From: Paenibacillus oenotherae
Lineage (GTDB): Bacteria; Bacillota; Bacilli; Paenibacillales; Paenibacillaceae
DNA length: 64,000 bases
Assembly (NCBI RefSeq): GCF_019443105.1
Contig: NZ_JAHZIJ010000002.1
Location: 186,001 to 250,000 of the forward strand
Reading direction: 5' to 3'
The position numbers were made by a program, and so were the translations under genes. The notes beneath the pieces are model-generated. The model was given only the letters and a program-made list of their open reading frames with translations. It made no database searches and had not been told where the DNA came from. The stretch's first letter is position 1. Each line of letters opens with the position of its first letter. Below are positions 54,899-62,586 of the stretch, in pieces.

Positions 54899-54908
54899 CA
54901 AACGTTTG
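54899..54908. promoter_or_regulatory. LacI-family-type operator in the paralogue A leader
   Basis: CAAACGTTTG is a perfect palindrome inside TGTGCAAACGTTTGTGCA, like MalR/LacI-family operators. It lies about 75 nt into the transcript. A degenerate counterpart (TTAACGTTTCTC) is at the same relative place before paralogue C. Confidence 0.55.
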
Positions 54909-54963
54909 TGCAACTCCATAAAAAAATTGCTGCTGAAATGAATATACCAACATTTCTCAAGAC

Positions 54964-54977
54964 TGAAAGCGCTTTTA
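54964..54977. promoter_or_regulatory. CcpA cre site of paralogue A
   Basis: TGAAAGCGCTTTTA fits the cre consensus (TGWAANCGNTNWCA) with one deviation. It lies just downstream of the -10, where CcpA blocks transcription when glucose is present. Confidence 0.82.
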
Positions 54978-54987
54978 ATACTTTTTC

Positions 54988-55016
54988 ATCATACATGATA
55001 GAGTCGATTTTGTTAA
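54988..55016 (-). promoter_or_regulatory. Promoter of paralogue A and the mal operon
   Basis: On the minus strand TTAACA (55011-55016) and TATGAT (54988-54993) are separated by 17 bp. Confidence 0.78.
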
Positions 55017-55191
55017 GTCCTCAACAAAGCCTTTTTCCCGGTTAAAGTTACATCAAGTTTTTATTATCTTCATTTTTCATCAGTTTGCTTAGTTTTTTGT
55101 AGTTTTTTAAATTTTAAATACAGTAAAAAATATTTTTGCATGACTTGCTGTAACGAGGGATCTGCCTCTTTCTTGAACGACAGTGAATCAT

Positions 55192-55244
55192 AATAAAAAA
55201 AAGGCCCTCTCCTGCTCATCACAAGATGAACGCAGAGACGGCCC
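55192..55244 (-). terminator. Terminator after paralogue B
   Basis: On the minus strand GGGCCGTCTCTGCGTTCATC pairs imperfectly with GATGAGCAGGAGAGGGCC, followed by TTTTTTTT. It separates paralogue B from A. Confidence 0.9.
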
Positions 55245-55267
55245 ATTCGGAGGGCAAGCTCTTTAAA

Positions 55268-56584
55268 TTACTTATTCATAACCGAGATTGCGTCTTTAAT
55301 TTTGACGACCCAATCGTCAAGAACTGTCTTGGCATCCGTTTGATGATCCCACAATATTCCGAAAGTAGCCTGTTGCGTATTCCATAGGGCAGCCATTTCC
55401 GCCGCTTTGGGCATTGGTATGGAGTTTGCGAATATTTTCATGAAAGTGGCTGAGAACTCATCTGAAGTAATTTTCTCATTGCTGGCTGCTGCCGTATTGG
55501 ATGGAAGATTGCCGAACAGTTCAAAATTTCTCATCTGGAACTCTTCAGATGTAATCAAGTGAGCAAACAATCTGGATGCATTCGGATATTTCGTATTCGC
55601 ATTTATGAAGAAGGCTTTGATGCTGGAGAAAGGCTTCATTGCTTTGCCATTTGGCAGCACAGGGAATTCCATCAAACCAACATTTTTCAAATCATGCTTG
55701 AACTCATTTGCTTGCCGCGCATCACTGACGTTCATGGCCAGCTTGCCGGAGGCAAACAGGCTTGTCCTAATGTCTGCCGTAACATCAACTGTTGCAAGCG
55801 GCAAAATTTCCTTCAGGCTCTGATAGAACTTGGCCGCTTCAATCGCAGCATCTGAATTTAGCCCGATATCATTGATATCATTGCCATTGTTGCCGAAAAT
55901 ATAAGCATCATAGCCGCTGAAGAAAGGCCACGTCCAGTACAGATCGCCCATCTGCCACATATAAGCATATTTTTGAGCTGCGGGGTCGTTGAATTCTTTA
56001 GCGAATGCAATTACATCCGTCCAGCTCTTAGGCGCTTCGCCGTTAGGTACCAGATCCTTATTATAATACAAGCCAATCGTTTCAATAGACAACGGATACC
56101 CGTATAGCAAGCCATCCATCGTTAGAGCATCAATTGCGATAGGGTTGTTGCTCGCTCTAGTCTCTTCCTCATGAAAATCATTGGGGAGAATAACACCCGC
56201 TGTTGTACCGATTCCAAGCTGATTGTGCACGCCTAAAAATACGTCAGCACCTACTCCCGCTGGCCCTTCAGTAACCATTTGATCAAAAGATCTGTCTGGA
56301 CCAACCTCTGCGAACTTAATAGAAATACCATACTTTTCTTTGAATGCCTTGCCCGCCTCATCCACTAGCGCTCTCTCCGCTTCGGTTGACCATACCGTCA
56401 ATTCCTTTGTGTCTGGCTCGGGGAGAAGCTCCTCTTCATCTAGAGGGGAGTATGAAGCATTGTCAGTTTTGGCACCAGATGCGTTTTCTGTTGCTGTCTT
56501 TCCGTCGTTTTTGCTGCTGCATGCTGCCGATGTGAGCATCATAATCATGGCAACGAGCACAATCAGCACATTCTTCTTGTTCAT
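55268..56584 (-). CDS. Malto-oligosaccharide-binding lipoprotein, paralogue B
   Basis: A 438-aa paralogue of A and C (lipobox TSAACS). It keeps the fold signatures (KELTVWSTEAERALVDEAGKAF, GADVFLGVHNQLGIG, NPIAIDALTMDGLLYGYP, YYNKDLVPNGEAPKSW). Where A and C read MNVSGPWQA it has MNVSDARQA: two ligand-region residues (Gly-Pro-Trp) are replaced by Asp-Ala-Arg. Its promoter lacks cre and a terminator follows it, so it is its own transcription unit. Ligand preference may have shifted. Confidence 0.92.
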   Translation of the reverse strand: MNKKNVLIVLVAMIMMLTSAACSSKNDGKTATENASGAKTDNASYSPLDEEELLPEPDTKELTVWSTEAERALVDEAGKAFKEKYGISIKFAEVGPDRSFDQMVTEGPAGVGADVFLGVHNQLGIGTTAGVILPNDFHEEETRASNNPIAIDALTMDGLLYGYPLSIETIGLYYNKDLVPNGEAPKSWTDVIAFAKEFNDPAAQKYAYMWQMGDLYWTWPFFSGYDAYIFGNNGNDINDIGLNSDAAIEAAKFYQSLKEILPLATVDVTADIRTSLFASGKLAMNVSDARQANEFKHDLKNVGLMEFPVLPNGKAMKPFSSIKAFFINANTKYPNASRLFAHLITSEEFQMRNFELFGNLPSNTAAASNEKITSDEFSATFMKIFANSIPMPKAAEMAALWNTQQATFGILWDHQTDAKTVLDDWVVKIKDAISVMNK

Positions 56585-56656
56585 AAGTCTGTTGAACCAC
56601 CCTTTCGCTACTGTGGGACTCCATCATTCGAAAAACGTACTGTCTTGAGATTTTAA

Positions 56657-56685
56657 AGTATAATAGAAATCCTTTCCAATTTCAA
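56657..56685 (-). promoter_or_regulatory. Promoter of paralogue B (no cre)
   Basis: On the minus strand TTGAAA (56680-56685) and TATACT (56657-56662) are 17 bp apart. The downstream sequence aligns with A and C but lacks the AAAGCGCTTTC block. Confidence 0.7.
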
Positions 56686-56727
56686 ACCACAGAGCATGTA
56701 CCGGCCTTTAAAGATCACAGAAACACA

Positions 56728-56773
56728 GGAGACCCTCTCTCGCTCATCACTAAGATGACCGCAGAGAAGGCCT
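56728..56773 (-). terminator. Hairpin after paralogue C
   Basis: GGCCTTCTCTGCGGTCATC pairs with GATGAGCGAGAGAGGGTCTCC. It is the counterpart of the terminator after paralogue B, but the T-run is lost, so some read-through into paralogue B is possible. Confidence 0.6.
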
Positions 56774-56817
56774 GTAGGTATATTTCTTAAACTAAACGCA
56801 GAGCAGCTATCGCAAAA

Positions 56818-58149
56818 TTATTTATTCATGCTCGCGATTCCATCTTTAATTTTGACAACCCAGTCATCAAGAACAGTCTTCGCATCTGCCTGTTCATTCC
56901 ACAATGTTGCTAAAGTAGCCTCACTGGTACTCCACATTGCTGTCATTTCCGCTGCTTTTGGCATTGGAATGGAGCTGTCGAATATTTTCAAGAAAGTGGA
57001 TGAGAATTCATCAGAAGTAATTTTCTCATTGTTAGCTGCAGCGGTATTGGAAGGAAGATTGCCGAACAATTCGAAGTTTTTCAGTTGAAACTCTTCAGAT
57101 GTTATCAATTGAGCGAATAATTTGGAGGCATTAGGATATTTCGAATTCGCATTTACAAAGAATGCTTTAACACCTGAGAAAGGTTTCATTGTCTTGCCAT
57201 TAGGCAAAGTAGGGAATTCCATCAGACCAACATTTTTCACATTAGTCTTGAACTCAGCTGCCTGCCAAGGACCACTAACATTCATAGCTAGCTTGCCGGA
57301 TGTGAACAAGCTTGTTTTAATATCATCCGTTACATCAGCTGTTGCAAGCGGCAAAATTTCCTTCAGGCTTTGGTAGAACTTGAACCCTTCAATCGCAGCG
57401 TCTGAATTAAGACCGATATCATTGAGATCCGTGCCATTGTTGCCGAAAACGTAAGCATCATAGCCGCTTAAGAAGCCCCATGTCCAGTAGAAGTCACCCA
57501 TCTTCCACATGTAGGCATATTTTTGAGCTTTGACATCGTTGAATTGTTTAGCGAATGAAATAACATCCGTCCAAGTCTTGGGAGCCTCGCCGTTAGGCAC
57601 CAGATCCTTATTATAATACAAGCCAATCGTTTCAACAGAAAGCGGGTAGCCGTAGAGCAGGCCATCTAATGTCAAAGCATCAATCGTCACTGGGTTGTTG
57701 TTAGCTTTGGTCTCTTCCTCGTGGAAATCATTAGGGAGAACAATGCCTGCTTTCGTACCGACTCCAAGCTGGTTGTGAACACCCAGGAACAGGTCTCCGC
57801 CTACTCCTGCTGGTCCGTCAGTAACCATTTTGTCAAAAGATTTGTCAGGACCAACATCTTCGAATTTAACATCAATACCGTACTTTTCCTTAAATGCTTT
57901 GCCAGCTTCCTCAACTAGCGCTTTCTCGGTTCCTGCTGACCATACGGTCAATTCCTTTGCATCCGGCTCAGGAAGCAGCTCCTCTTCCTCCTCTGCAGGA
58001 GGCGTGGTTGAAGTGTTAGCATTGTTTGTTTTGGCGTCTGATGTGTTTTCCGTGGACGTCTTTCCGTCGTTATTGCCGCTGTTGCATGCTGCCATTGTGA
58101 ACACCATAGTCATCGCGACGAGCAGAGTCAGCACATTCTTCTTGTTCAT
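56818..58149 (-). CDS. Malto-oligosaccharide-binding lipoprotein, paralogue C
   Basis: A 443-aa paralogue (lipobox TMAACN) with a Glu-rich linker (PPAEEEEELLPEPDAKELTVWS). Conserved segments include EKYGIDVKFEDVGPDKSFDKMVTDGPAGVGGDLFLGVHNQLG, YYNKDLVPNGEAPKTW and MNVSGPWQAAEFKTNVKN, closest to A at the ligand region. It carries its own promoter and cre and is the first of the three in the direction of transcription. Confidence 0.93.
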   Translation of the reverse strand: MNKKNVLTLLVAMTMVFTMAACNSGNNDGKTSTENTSDAKTNNANTSTTPPAEEEEELLPEPDAKELTVWSAGTEKALVEEAGKAFKEKYGIDVKFEDVGPDKSFDKMVTDGPAGVGGDLFLGVHNQLGVGTKAGIVLPNDFHEEETKANNNPVTIDALTLDGLLYGYPLSVETIGLYYNKDLVPNGEAPKTWTDVISFAKQFNDVKAQKYAYMWKMGDFYWTWGFLSGYDAYVFGNNGTDLNDIGLNSDAAIEGFKFYQSLKEILPLATADVTDDIKTSLFTSGKLAMNVSGPWQAAEFKTNVKNVGLMEFPTLPNGKTMKPFSGVKAFFVNANSKYPNASKLFAQLITSEEFQLKNFELFGNLPSNTAAANNEKITSDEFSSTFLKIFDSSIPMPKAAEMTAMWSTSEATLATLWNEQADAKTVLDDWVVKIKDGIASMNK

Positions 58150-58288
58150 ATAGCTTGTCGAACCACCCTTCGTTCCTTTTTTTCTGTGTTTACAAAGAAT
58201 TTTCGACCTTGAGAATCGGCTGCATTTTTTTCGTTATGTAGTGGAGGTTGACCCTCGATGTGTTTTCCGGTAATCTGTCAGCAACATG

Positions 58289-58302
58289 CTTAACGTTTCT
58301 CT
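58289..58302. promoter_or_regulatory. Degenerate LacI-type operator before paralogue C
   Basis: CTTAACGTTTCTCT holds an AACGTT core at the position matching the palindrome in the paralogue A leader, with CAGCAACATG next to it in both. The match is weaker than in A. Confidence 0.4.
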
Positions 58303-58345
58303 ATTACACAACAAAGCCTAAATGGATGCCGTCCCTTCTCAAGAT

Positions 58346-58398
58346 TGAAACCGCTTTTAACACTTTTCAATCATACAGGATGAATACAATTGCGTTAA
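58346..58398 (-). promoter_or_regulatory. Promoter and cre site of paralogue C
   Basis: On the minus strand TTAACG (58393-58398) and TATGAT (58370-58375) are 17 bp apart, and a cre-like TGAAACCGCTTTTA lies at 58346-58359 just past the start point. The whole block is homologous to the paralogue A promoter. The rest of the 58150-58589 gap holds only the leader and the upstream region of the next gene. Confidence 0.75.
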
Positions 58399-58589
58399 AT
58401 CTTGGAAAAAGCCTTTTTTTGCACTTAACGACGCCCTTACCTTGGTTTATCTTAGGATTACTAGCTTTTTTAGAGTTTTTTAACATTTTATCCTATTTAA
58501 TGAGGTTTACTGTTGATTGAATTAATTACCTCCGATTCAAAGAGGGCTGCTGTTGCTTATCGCTTATGATTGAAGGAAGGATGGTCAGA

Positions 58590-59267
58590 ATGTGCGGAAG
58601 ATACACGATAACCATTTCTATCGAGGAATTAATGCTTCGCTATTTGATCGGGGAGGTTTCTATCCCTTTTCAGCGGCCCAGGTACAACGTTGCCCCCACG
58701 CAGAAGGTCTATGCGGTTGTTAATGACGGGCATGCGAATCGGCTGGGACTGCTGCAATGGGGCCTTATTCCTGCCTGGGCCAAGGATGCTTCATACGGCA
58801 GCAAAATGCTGAATGCCCGGGCTGAGACCGTATGGAGCAAACCCGCTTTCGAGGGGCTGGTACGCCGCAAGCGATGCATCATACCGGCAGACGGATTCTA
58901 TGAATGGAAGAAGACTTCAACGGGCAAGCAGCCCATGCGCATTGCGCTGCGCACGCGAGAGGTGTTCAGCATGGCCGGGCTCTATGATACTTGGACGATG
59001 CCGGACGGAAGCAAACTCAGTACTTGCACCATTATTACAACTGAGCCGAATGAGCTCATGGCCCCCATCCATAACCGGATGCCGGTCATTCTCAAACGGG
59101 AAGACGAGGCAGCATGGCTGGATCGCTCGACGCAGGATCAAGAAACACTGGGCAAGCTGTTGGTTCCTTATGCTGCTGCTGCTGAGCTGGAGGCTTATCC
59201 TGTGTCGCCCAAGGTAGGCTATGTCGCCAATGACGATCCGTCCTGCATAGCGCCGTTCGAGGAATAA
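58590..59267 (+). CDS. SRAP-domain protein (YedK/HMCES family)
   Basis: A 225-aa protein that covalently caps abasic sites in single-stranded DNA. ATG 58590 is chosen (aaggaagg 10 bp upstream) because it places the catalytic Cys at position 2 (MCGRYT), exposed after Met removal; longer starts would bury it. Other conserved residues: RYNVAPTQ (Asn), GLIPAWAKD, LNARAETV, RCIIPADGFYEWKK (Glu) and MAPIHNRMPVIL (His). Single gene with no operon partner. Confidence 0.94.
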   Translation: MCGRYTITISIEELMLRYLIGEVSIPFQRPRYNVAPTQKVYAVVNDGHANRLGLLQWGLIPAWAKDASYGSKMLNARAETVWSKPAFEGLVRRKRCIIPADGFYEWKKTSTGKQPMRIALRTREVFSMAGLYDTWTMPDGSKLSTCTIITTEPNELMAPIHNRMPVILKREDEAAWLDRSTQDQETLGKLLVPYAAAAELEAYPVSPKVGYVANDDPSCIAPFEE

Positions 59268-59269
59268 AC

Positions 59270-59301
59270 GGACAAAAAAAACCGCTGATCCTGTGATCAG
59301 C
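59270..59301 (-). terminator. Terminator overlapping the spoVIF end
   Basis: On the minus strand CCGCTGATC-ACAG-GATCAGCGG is followed by eight T. It includes the spoVIF stop codon. Confidence 0.9.
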
Positions 59302-59584
59302 GGAACATCGCCCATAATTTCAACAAATGCAATGTATTATTGGGATCGATTCGTTGGCCCAGCACGAAGGAGATCAGTTGCTCCTCTTGCGACTCTGTCA
59401 ATGTTTCCTGCAATATTTTCGCAGATGTCCGGACTAGTCTTTTCACCTTGGCCCGATCCTGCAAATCGTATTTGTTCACGCCATCCAATGCCAATTTAAT
59501 CCGTTCCTTGACTGCCTTGTTCTTCATCTTAACTTTCACTCGCTCGACGAATTCCGGACGAATTCCATATTTCGTGTAGCTCAT
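59297..59584 (-). CDS. spoVIF: Stage VI sporulation protein F
   Basis: A 95-aa basic protein. KMKNKAVKERIKLALDGVNKYDLQDRAKVKRLVRTSAKIL and the end RIDPNNTLHLLKLWAMFR match the SpoVIF family (B. subtilis YjcC), needed for correct spore coat assembly late in sporulation. It lies 77 bp after recG on the same strand and probably has its own sporulation promoter. Confidence 0.82.
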   Translation of the reverse strand: MSYTKYGIRPEFVERVKVKMKNKAVKERIKLALDGVNKYDLQDRAKVKRLVRTSAKILQETLTESQEEQLISFVLGQRIDPNNTLHLLKLWAMFR

Positions 59585-59661
59585 TAGCGGATTAGCACCT
59601 CCGTCTGGCTATAACAAGCAGCCATTCGTTCTACTATATGCCGCTGCAGTTGCAAAAAAAA

Positions 59662-61710
59662 CTAGTCCAAAAGCTCCCCCTGAAAAAGTTGATCACTCTG
59701 GAGCCGCTGCCGCAACCTTGCATAGATGGCGTCAGACCAAAATTCCGGACGGGTGGTTAGATCCGCCGCATCGTCACGGGCCTCCTCCAGAACTGCGAAG
59801 TCAGCGGCCATATCAGCGAGCCGGAACTCGGGAACCCCGCTTTGCTTTGTGCCAAAGAAATCTCCAGGCCCCCGCAAATCAAGATCTCTTCTGGACACTT
59901 CGAATCCGTCATCAGTCTCGGTCATCACCTTCATCCGCTCACGGCCAATCTCTGACTTCGGGTCTGCAATGAGAACACAGTAGGACTGATGCTCTGCACG
60001 CCCTACACGGCCGCGGAGCTGATGGAGCTGAGACAGTCCAAAGCGCTCCGCATCCATAATAATCATAAGCGTCGCATTGGGCACATCAACGCCGACCTCC
60101 ACGACTGTTGTTGCGACCAGCACCTTTATCTCATTATCGCTGAAGGCGCGCATGACTTCATCCTTTTCCGCCGCTCCCAGTCTGCCGTGAAGAAGACCGA
60201 TCGGCATGTCAGGAAATGCCTGCCCCATCTGGATGTGCAAATCTATGGCATTCTGGACATCGAGCTTGTCCGATTCTTCAATAAGCGGACAAATGAAATA
60301 AGCCTGTCTTCCCGCATCAACCTCGCGCCGAATAAAGCCCAGTACACGATCCAGCATCCCATGTTTGACCCAATAAGTCTTTATCGGCTTGCGCCCATGC
60401 GGCCGTTCACGCAGAGTTGACACATCCATATCGCCGAATGCGGTGATCGCAAGTGTCCGCGGAATTGGTGTTGCCGTCATGGTCAGCACGTCCGGACTCA
60501 TCCCTTTACGACGCAAAATACTTCGCTGATTAACGCCGAAACGATGCTGCTCATCAGTGACGACAAGGCCCAAACTGCGGAAAACAACACCGTCCTGGAT
60601 TATGGCATGCGTCCCGACGATAATATCGATCAGACCCATCTGCAGCCCTGCCAGCACGTCCCGCCGCTTGCGCTCCGTCATGCTGCCGGTAAGCAGAGCA
60701 ACCTGCAGGCCAACAGGCTCGAACAGCTTCTGGAGAGATCGCATATGTTGATCAGCCAGTATCTCTGTAGGCACCATCAGTGCCCCCTGATGGCCGCCCT
60801 TAACCGCTGCGAGCAGCGCAATAGCCGCCACTACCGTTTTGCCTGAGCCGACATCCCCTTGCAGCAGACGGTTCATACATGAGGGCTGCCTCATATCAGC
60901 CAGTATCTCATTAACAACCTTCTTCTGGGAATCAGTCAGTTCGAATGGGAGTGTCCGCACGAAGGAACGGATAATCTCTGGGTCTACAACAATGGCCACT
61001 CCGTCTTTGCGGCTCCGGTTAAGCGAACGGTAAGCCTGCAGCTTAAGCTGGAACAGGAACAGTTCCTCGTATACCAGCCTGCGCCGCGCTCCTTGTCCTG
61101 CGGCTGTATCGTCCGGCTGATGAATTCGCATGATCGCCTCTGAACGAGGCATTAGCCGATGCTTATCGATCAGTTCCACAGGAAGCATTTCTTCGATCAG
61201 AGACCCAAATTGGGTTATAGCCTGTTTCATCGTCTTCCTCATCCATGGCTGGGTAAGACTGCCTCCTACTGAATAAACAGGCTGCAGCGTCCCGGTCTTG
61301 GCCGTTCCCTTGTCGGGAAATTCAGAATCTGACACCGTTAGCTGCAGACGCCGCTGCTCCCATTTGCCGGTTAGCACAACCTCCCGTCCCGGAACAAGCT
61401 GCTCTTGCAAAAAATGCCTGTTGAACCAAACAGCTGTTACTAATACGCCGTCCACTACAACTTTGCACGTTAGCCGTGATTTCGCCCGGCCATAACGCTG
61501 CATGACCGGCGCTCCCATGATCTTGCCTTGTACCGTGACCTTCTCTCCGTCCTTCGTCTCCGCCAAACCGCGAATTCTATAATCCTCATATCGGAAGGGA
61601 AAATAGTCCAGCAAATCTGCGACTGTATGGACGCCAAAGGCGTGAAGCTCCTGTTCCTTCTGAGCGCTCACGCCTTTAATTTGCCGGACTGTTATTTGAT
61701 CCAGCTTCAT
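59662..61710 (-). CDS. recG: ATP-dependent DNA helicase RecG
   Basis: A 682-aa branch-migration helicase that rescues stalled forks. Start ATG 61710 is the family start; the longer frame overlaps degV. The wedge/OB domain (~50-150) is followed by the helicase: MNRLLQGDVGSGKTVVAAIALL (Walker A), VTDEQHRFGVNQR (DEQH), TMTATPIPRTLAI, and the C-terminal part MIIMDAERFGLSQLHQLRGRVGRAEHQSYC with the RecG motif QSGVPEFRLADM. 10 bp after degV. Confidence 0.95.
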   Translation of the reverse strand: MKLDQITVRQIKGVSAQKEQELHAFGVHTVADLLDYFPFRYEDYRIRGLAETKDGEKVTVQGKIMGAPVMQRYGRAKSRLTCKVVVDGVLVTAVWFNRHFLQEQLVPGREVVLTGKWEQRRLQLTVSDSEFPDKGTAKTGTLQPVYSVGGSLTQPWMRKTMKQAITQFGSLIEEMLPVELIDKHRLMPRSEAIMRIHQPDDTAAGQGARRRLVYEELFLFQLKLQAYRSLNRSRKDGVAIVVDPEIIRSFVRTLPFELTDSQKKVVNEILADMRQPSCMNRLLQGDVGSGKTVVAAIALLAAVKGGHQGALMVPTEILADQHMRSLQKLFEPVGLQVALLTGSMTERKRRDVLAGLQMGLIDIIVGTHAIIQDGVVFRSLGLVVTDEQHRFGVNQRSILRRKGMSPDVLTMTATPIPRTLAITAFGDMDVSTLRERPHGRKPIKTYWVKHGMLDRVLGFIRREVDAGRQAYFICPLIEESDKLDVQNAIDLHIQMGQAFPDMPIGLLHGRLGAAEKDEVMRAFSDNEIKVLVATTVVEVGVDVPNATLMIIMDAERFGLSQLHQLRGRVGRAEHQSYCVLIADPKSEIGRERMKVMTETDDGFEVSRRDLDLRGPGDFFGTKQSGVPEFRLADMAADFAVLEEARDDAADLTTRPEFWSDAIYARLRQRLQSDQLFQGELLD

Positions 61711-61720
61711 CTTTTCAACC

Positions 61721-62575
61721 TCACACCCGGTTAATGAATAACGCAGCCGTTCCAGGACCGACATGCGTACCAATGACCGATCCAATCTCGGTCTTGCCAA
61801 TGCTGTGGACATTAAGCTCCGCTTTCGCCAACTCAGCCAGCTCCATCGCCAGCTCGTCATTATGCGCCCAGCCGATGATCATATTGACTGGAGATTGTCC
61901 GAAATCCCGTTTGAACAGCTCCACAATACGCTGCATCGCCTTCTTCTGTCCACGCACTTTATCAACAGCTGTAACCATCCCTTCCTCATCAACCGTAAGG
62001 ATAGGCTTCACATTCAGGATGGAACCGAACAGAGCCGCTGCTTTGCCGATTCGTCCGCCCTTCTGCAAATATTCCAGCGTATTGACCAGGAAATAGATCT
62101 GCTTATCCAGGCGAAGCCGCTCGATCTCTGTCAGGATGGCTTCTTTAGACTCCCCTGCCGCAGCCATCTCTGCTGCTTTGATCGCCATTATGCCGAACCC
62201 GTAAGAGGCCGTCTTGGAGTCAATAATCGTGACATCGCCCTCTACTTCAAGCATGGAATGGCCAAGTACAGCCGATTGATACGTACCGCTAAACGCAGAG
62301 GACAGATGAATCGATATAATCGATGCATCGGGCTCCTCCTTCAAGATATCTTCATAGACCTTCACGAAATCAAGCGGTGATGGCTGCGAAGTAGTAGGAA
62401 CGATCGGCGAACTTATCAGCTTCTCATAGAACTGGCTTGGACTGATCTCAACAGCATCCAGATACGCTTCATCCCCGAAGATCACTTTCAACGGCACCAT
62501 TTCGATGTCCAGCCGCTGGCGTATTTCCAATGGGATATCCGCCGTACTGTCTGTTACAATTTTCACTTTCCCCAT
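61721..62575 (-). CDS. DegV-family fatty-acid-binding protein (FakB-type)
   Basis: A 284-aa DegV protein. VKIVTDSTADIP at the start, PTTSQPSPLDF, IHLSSAFSGTYQSAVL and GGRIGKAAALFGSILNVKPIL are the fatty-acid contact motifs. DegV proteins bind a fatty acid and present it to FakA for phosphorylation. Here the gene is 11 bp after fakA, so the pair is probably FakA-FakB. Confidence 0.9.
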   Translation of the reverse strand: MGKVKIVTDSTADIPLEIRQRLDIEMVPLKVIFGDEAYLDAVEISPSQFYEKLISSPIVPTTSQPSPLDFVKVYEDILKEEPDASIISIHLSSAFSGTYQSAVLGHSMLEVEGDVTIIDSKTASYGFGIMAIKAAEMAAAGESKEAILTEIERLRLDKQIYFLVNTLEYLQKGGRIGKAAALFGSILNVKPILTVDEEGMVTAVDKVRGQKKAMQRIVELFKRDFGQSPVNMIIGWAHNDELAMELAELAKAELNVHSIGKTEIGSVIGTHVGPGTAALFINRV

Positions 62576-62586
62576 ATAAGCCACCC

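Noticed and set aside
58248-58520. 90-aa hydrophobic plus-strand frame
   Set aside because: It covers the promoter and cre of paralogue C, has no start signal, and its counterpart before paralogue A is not open.
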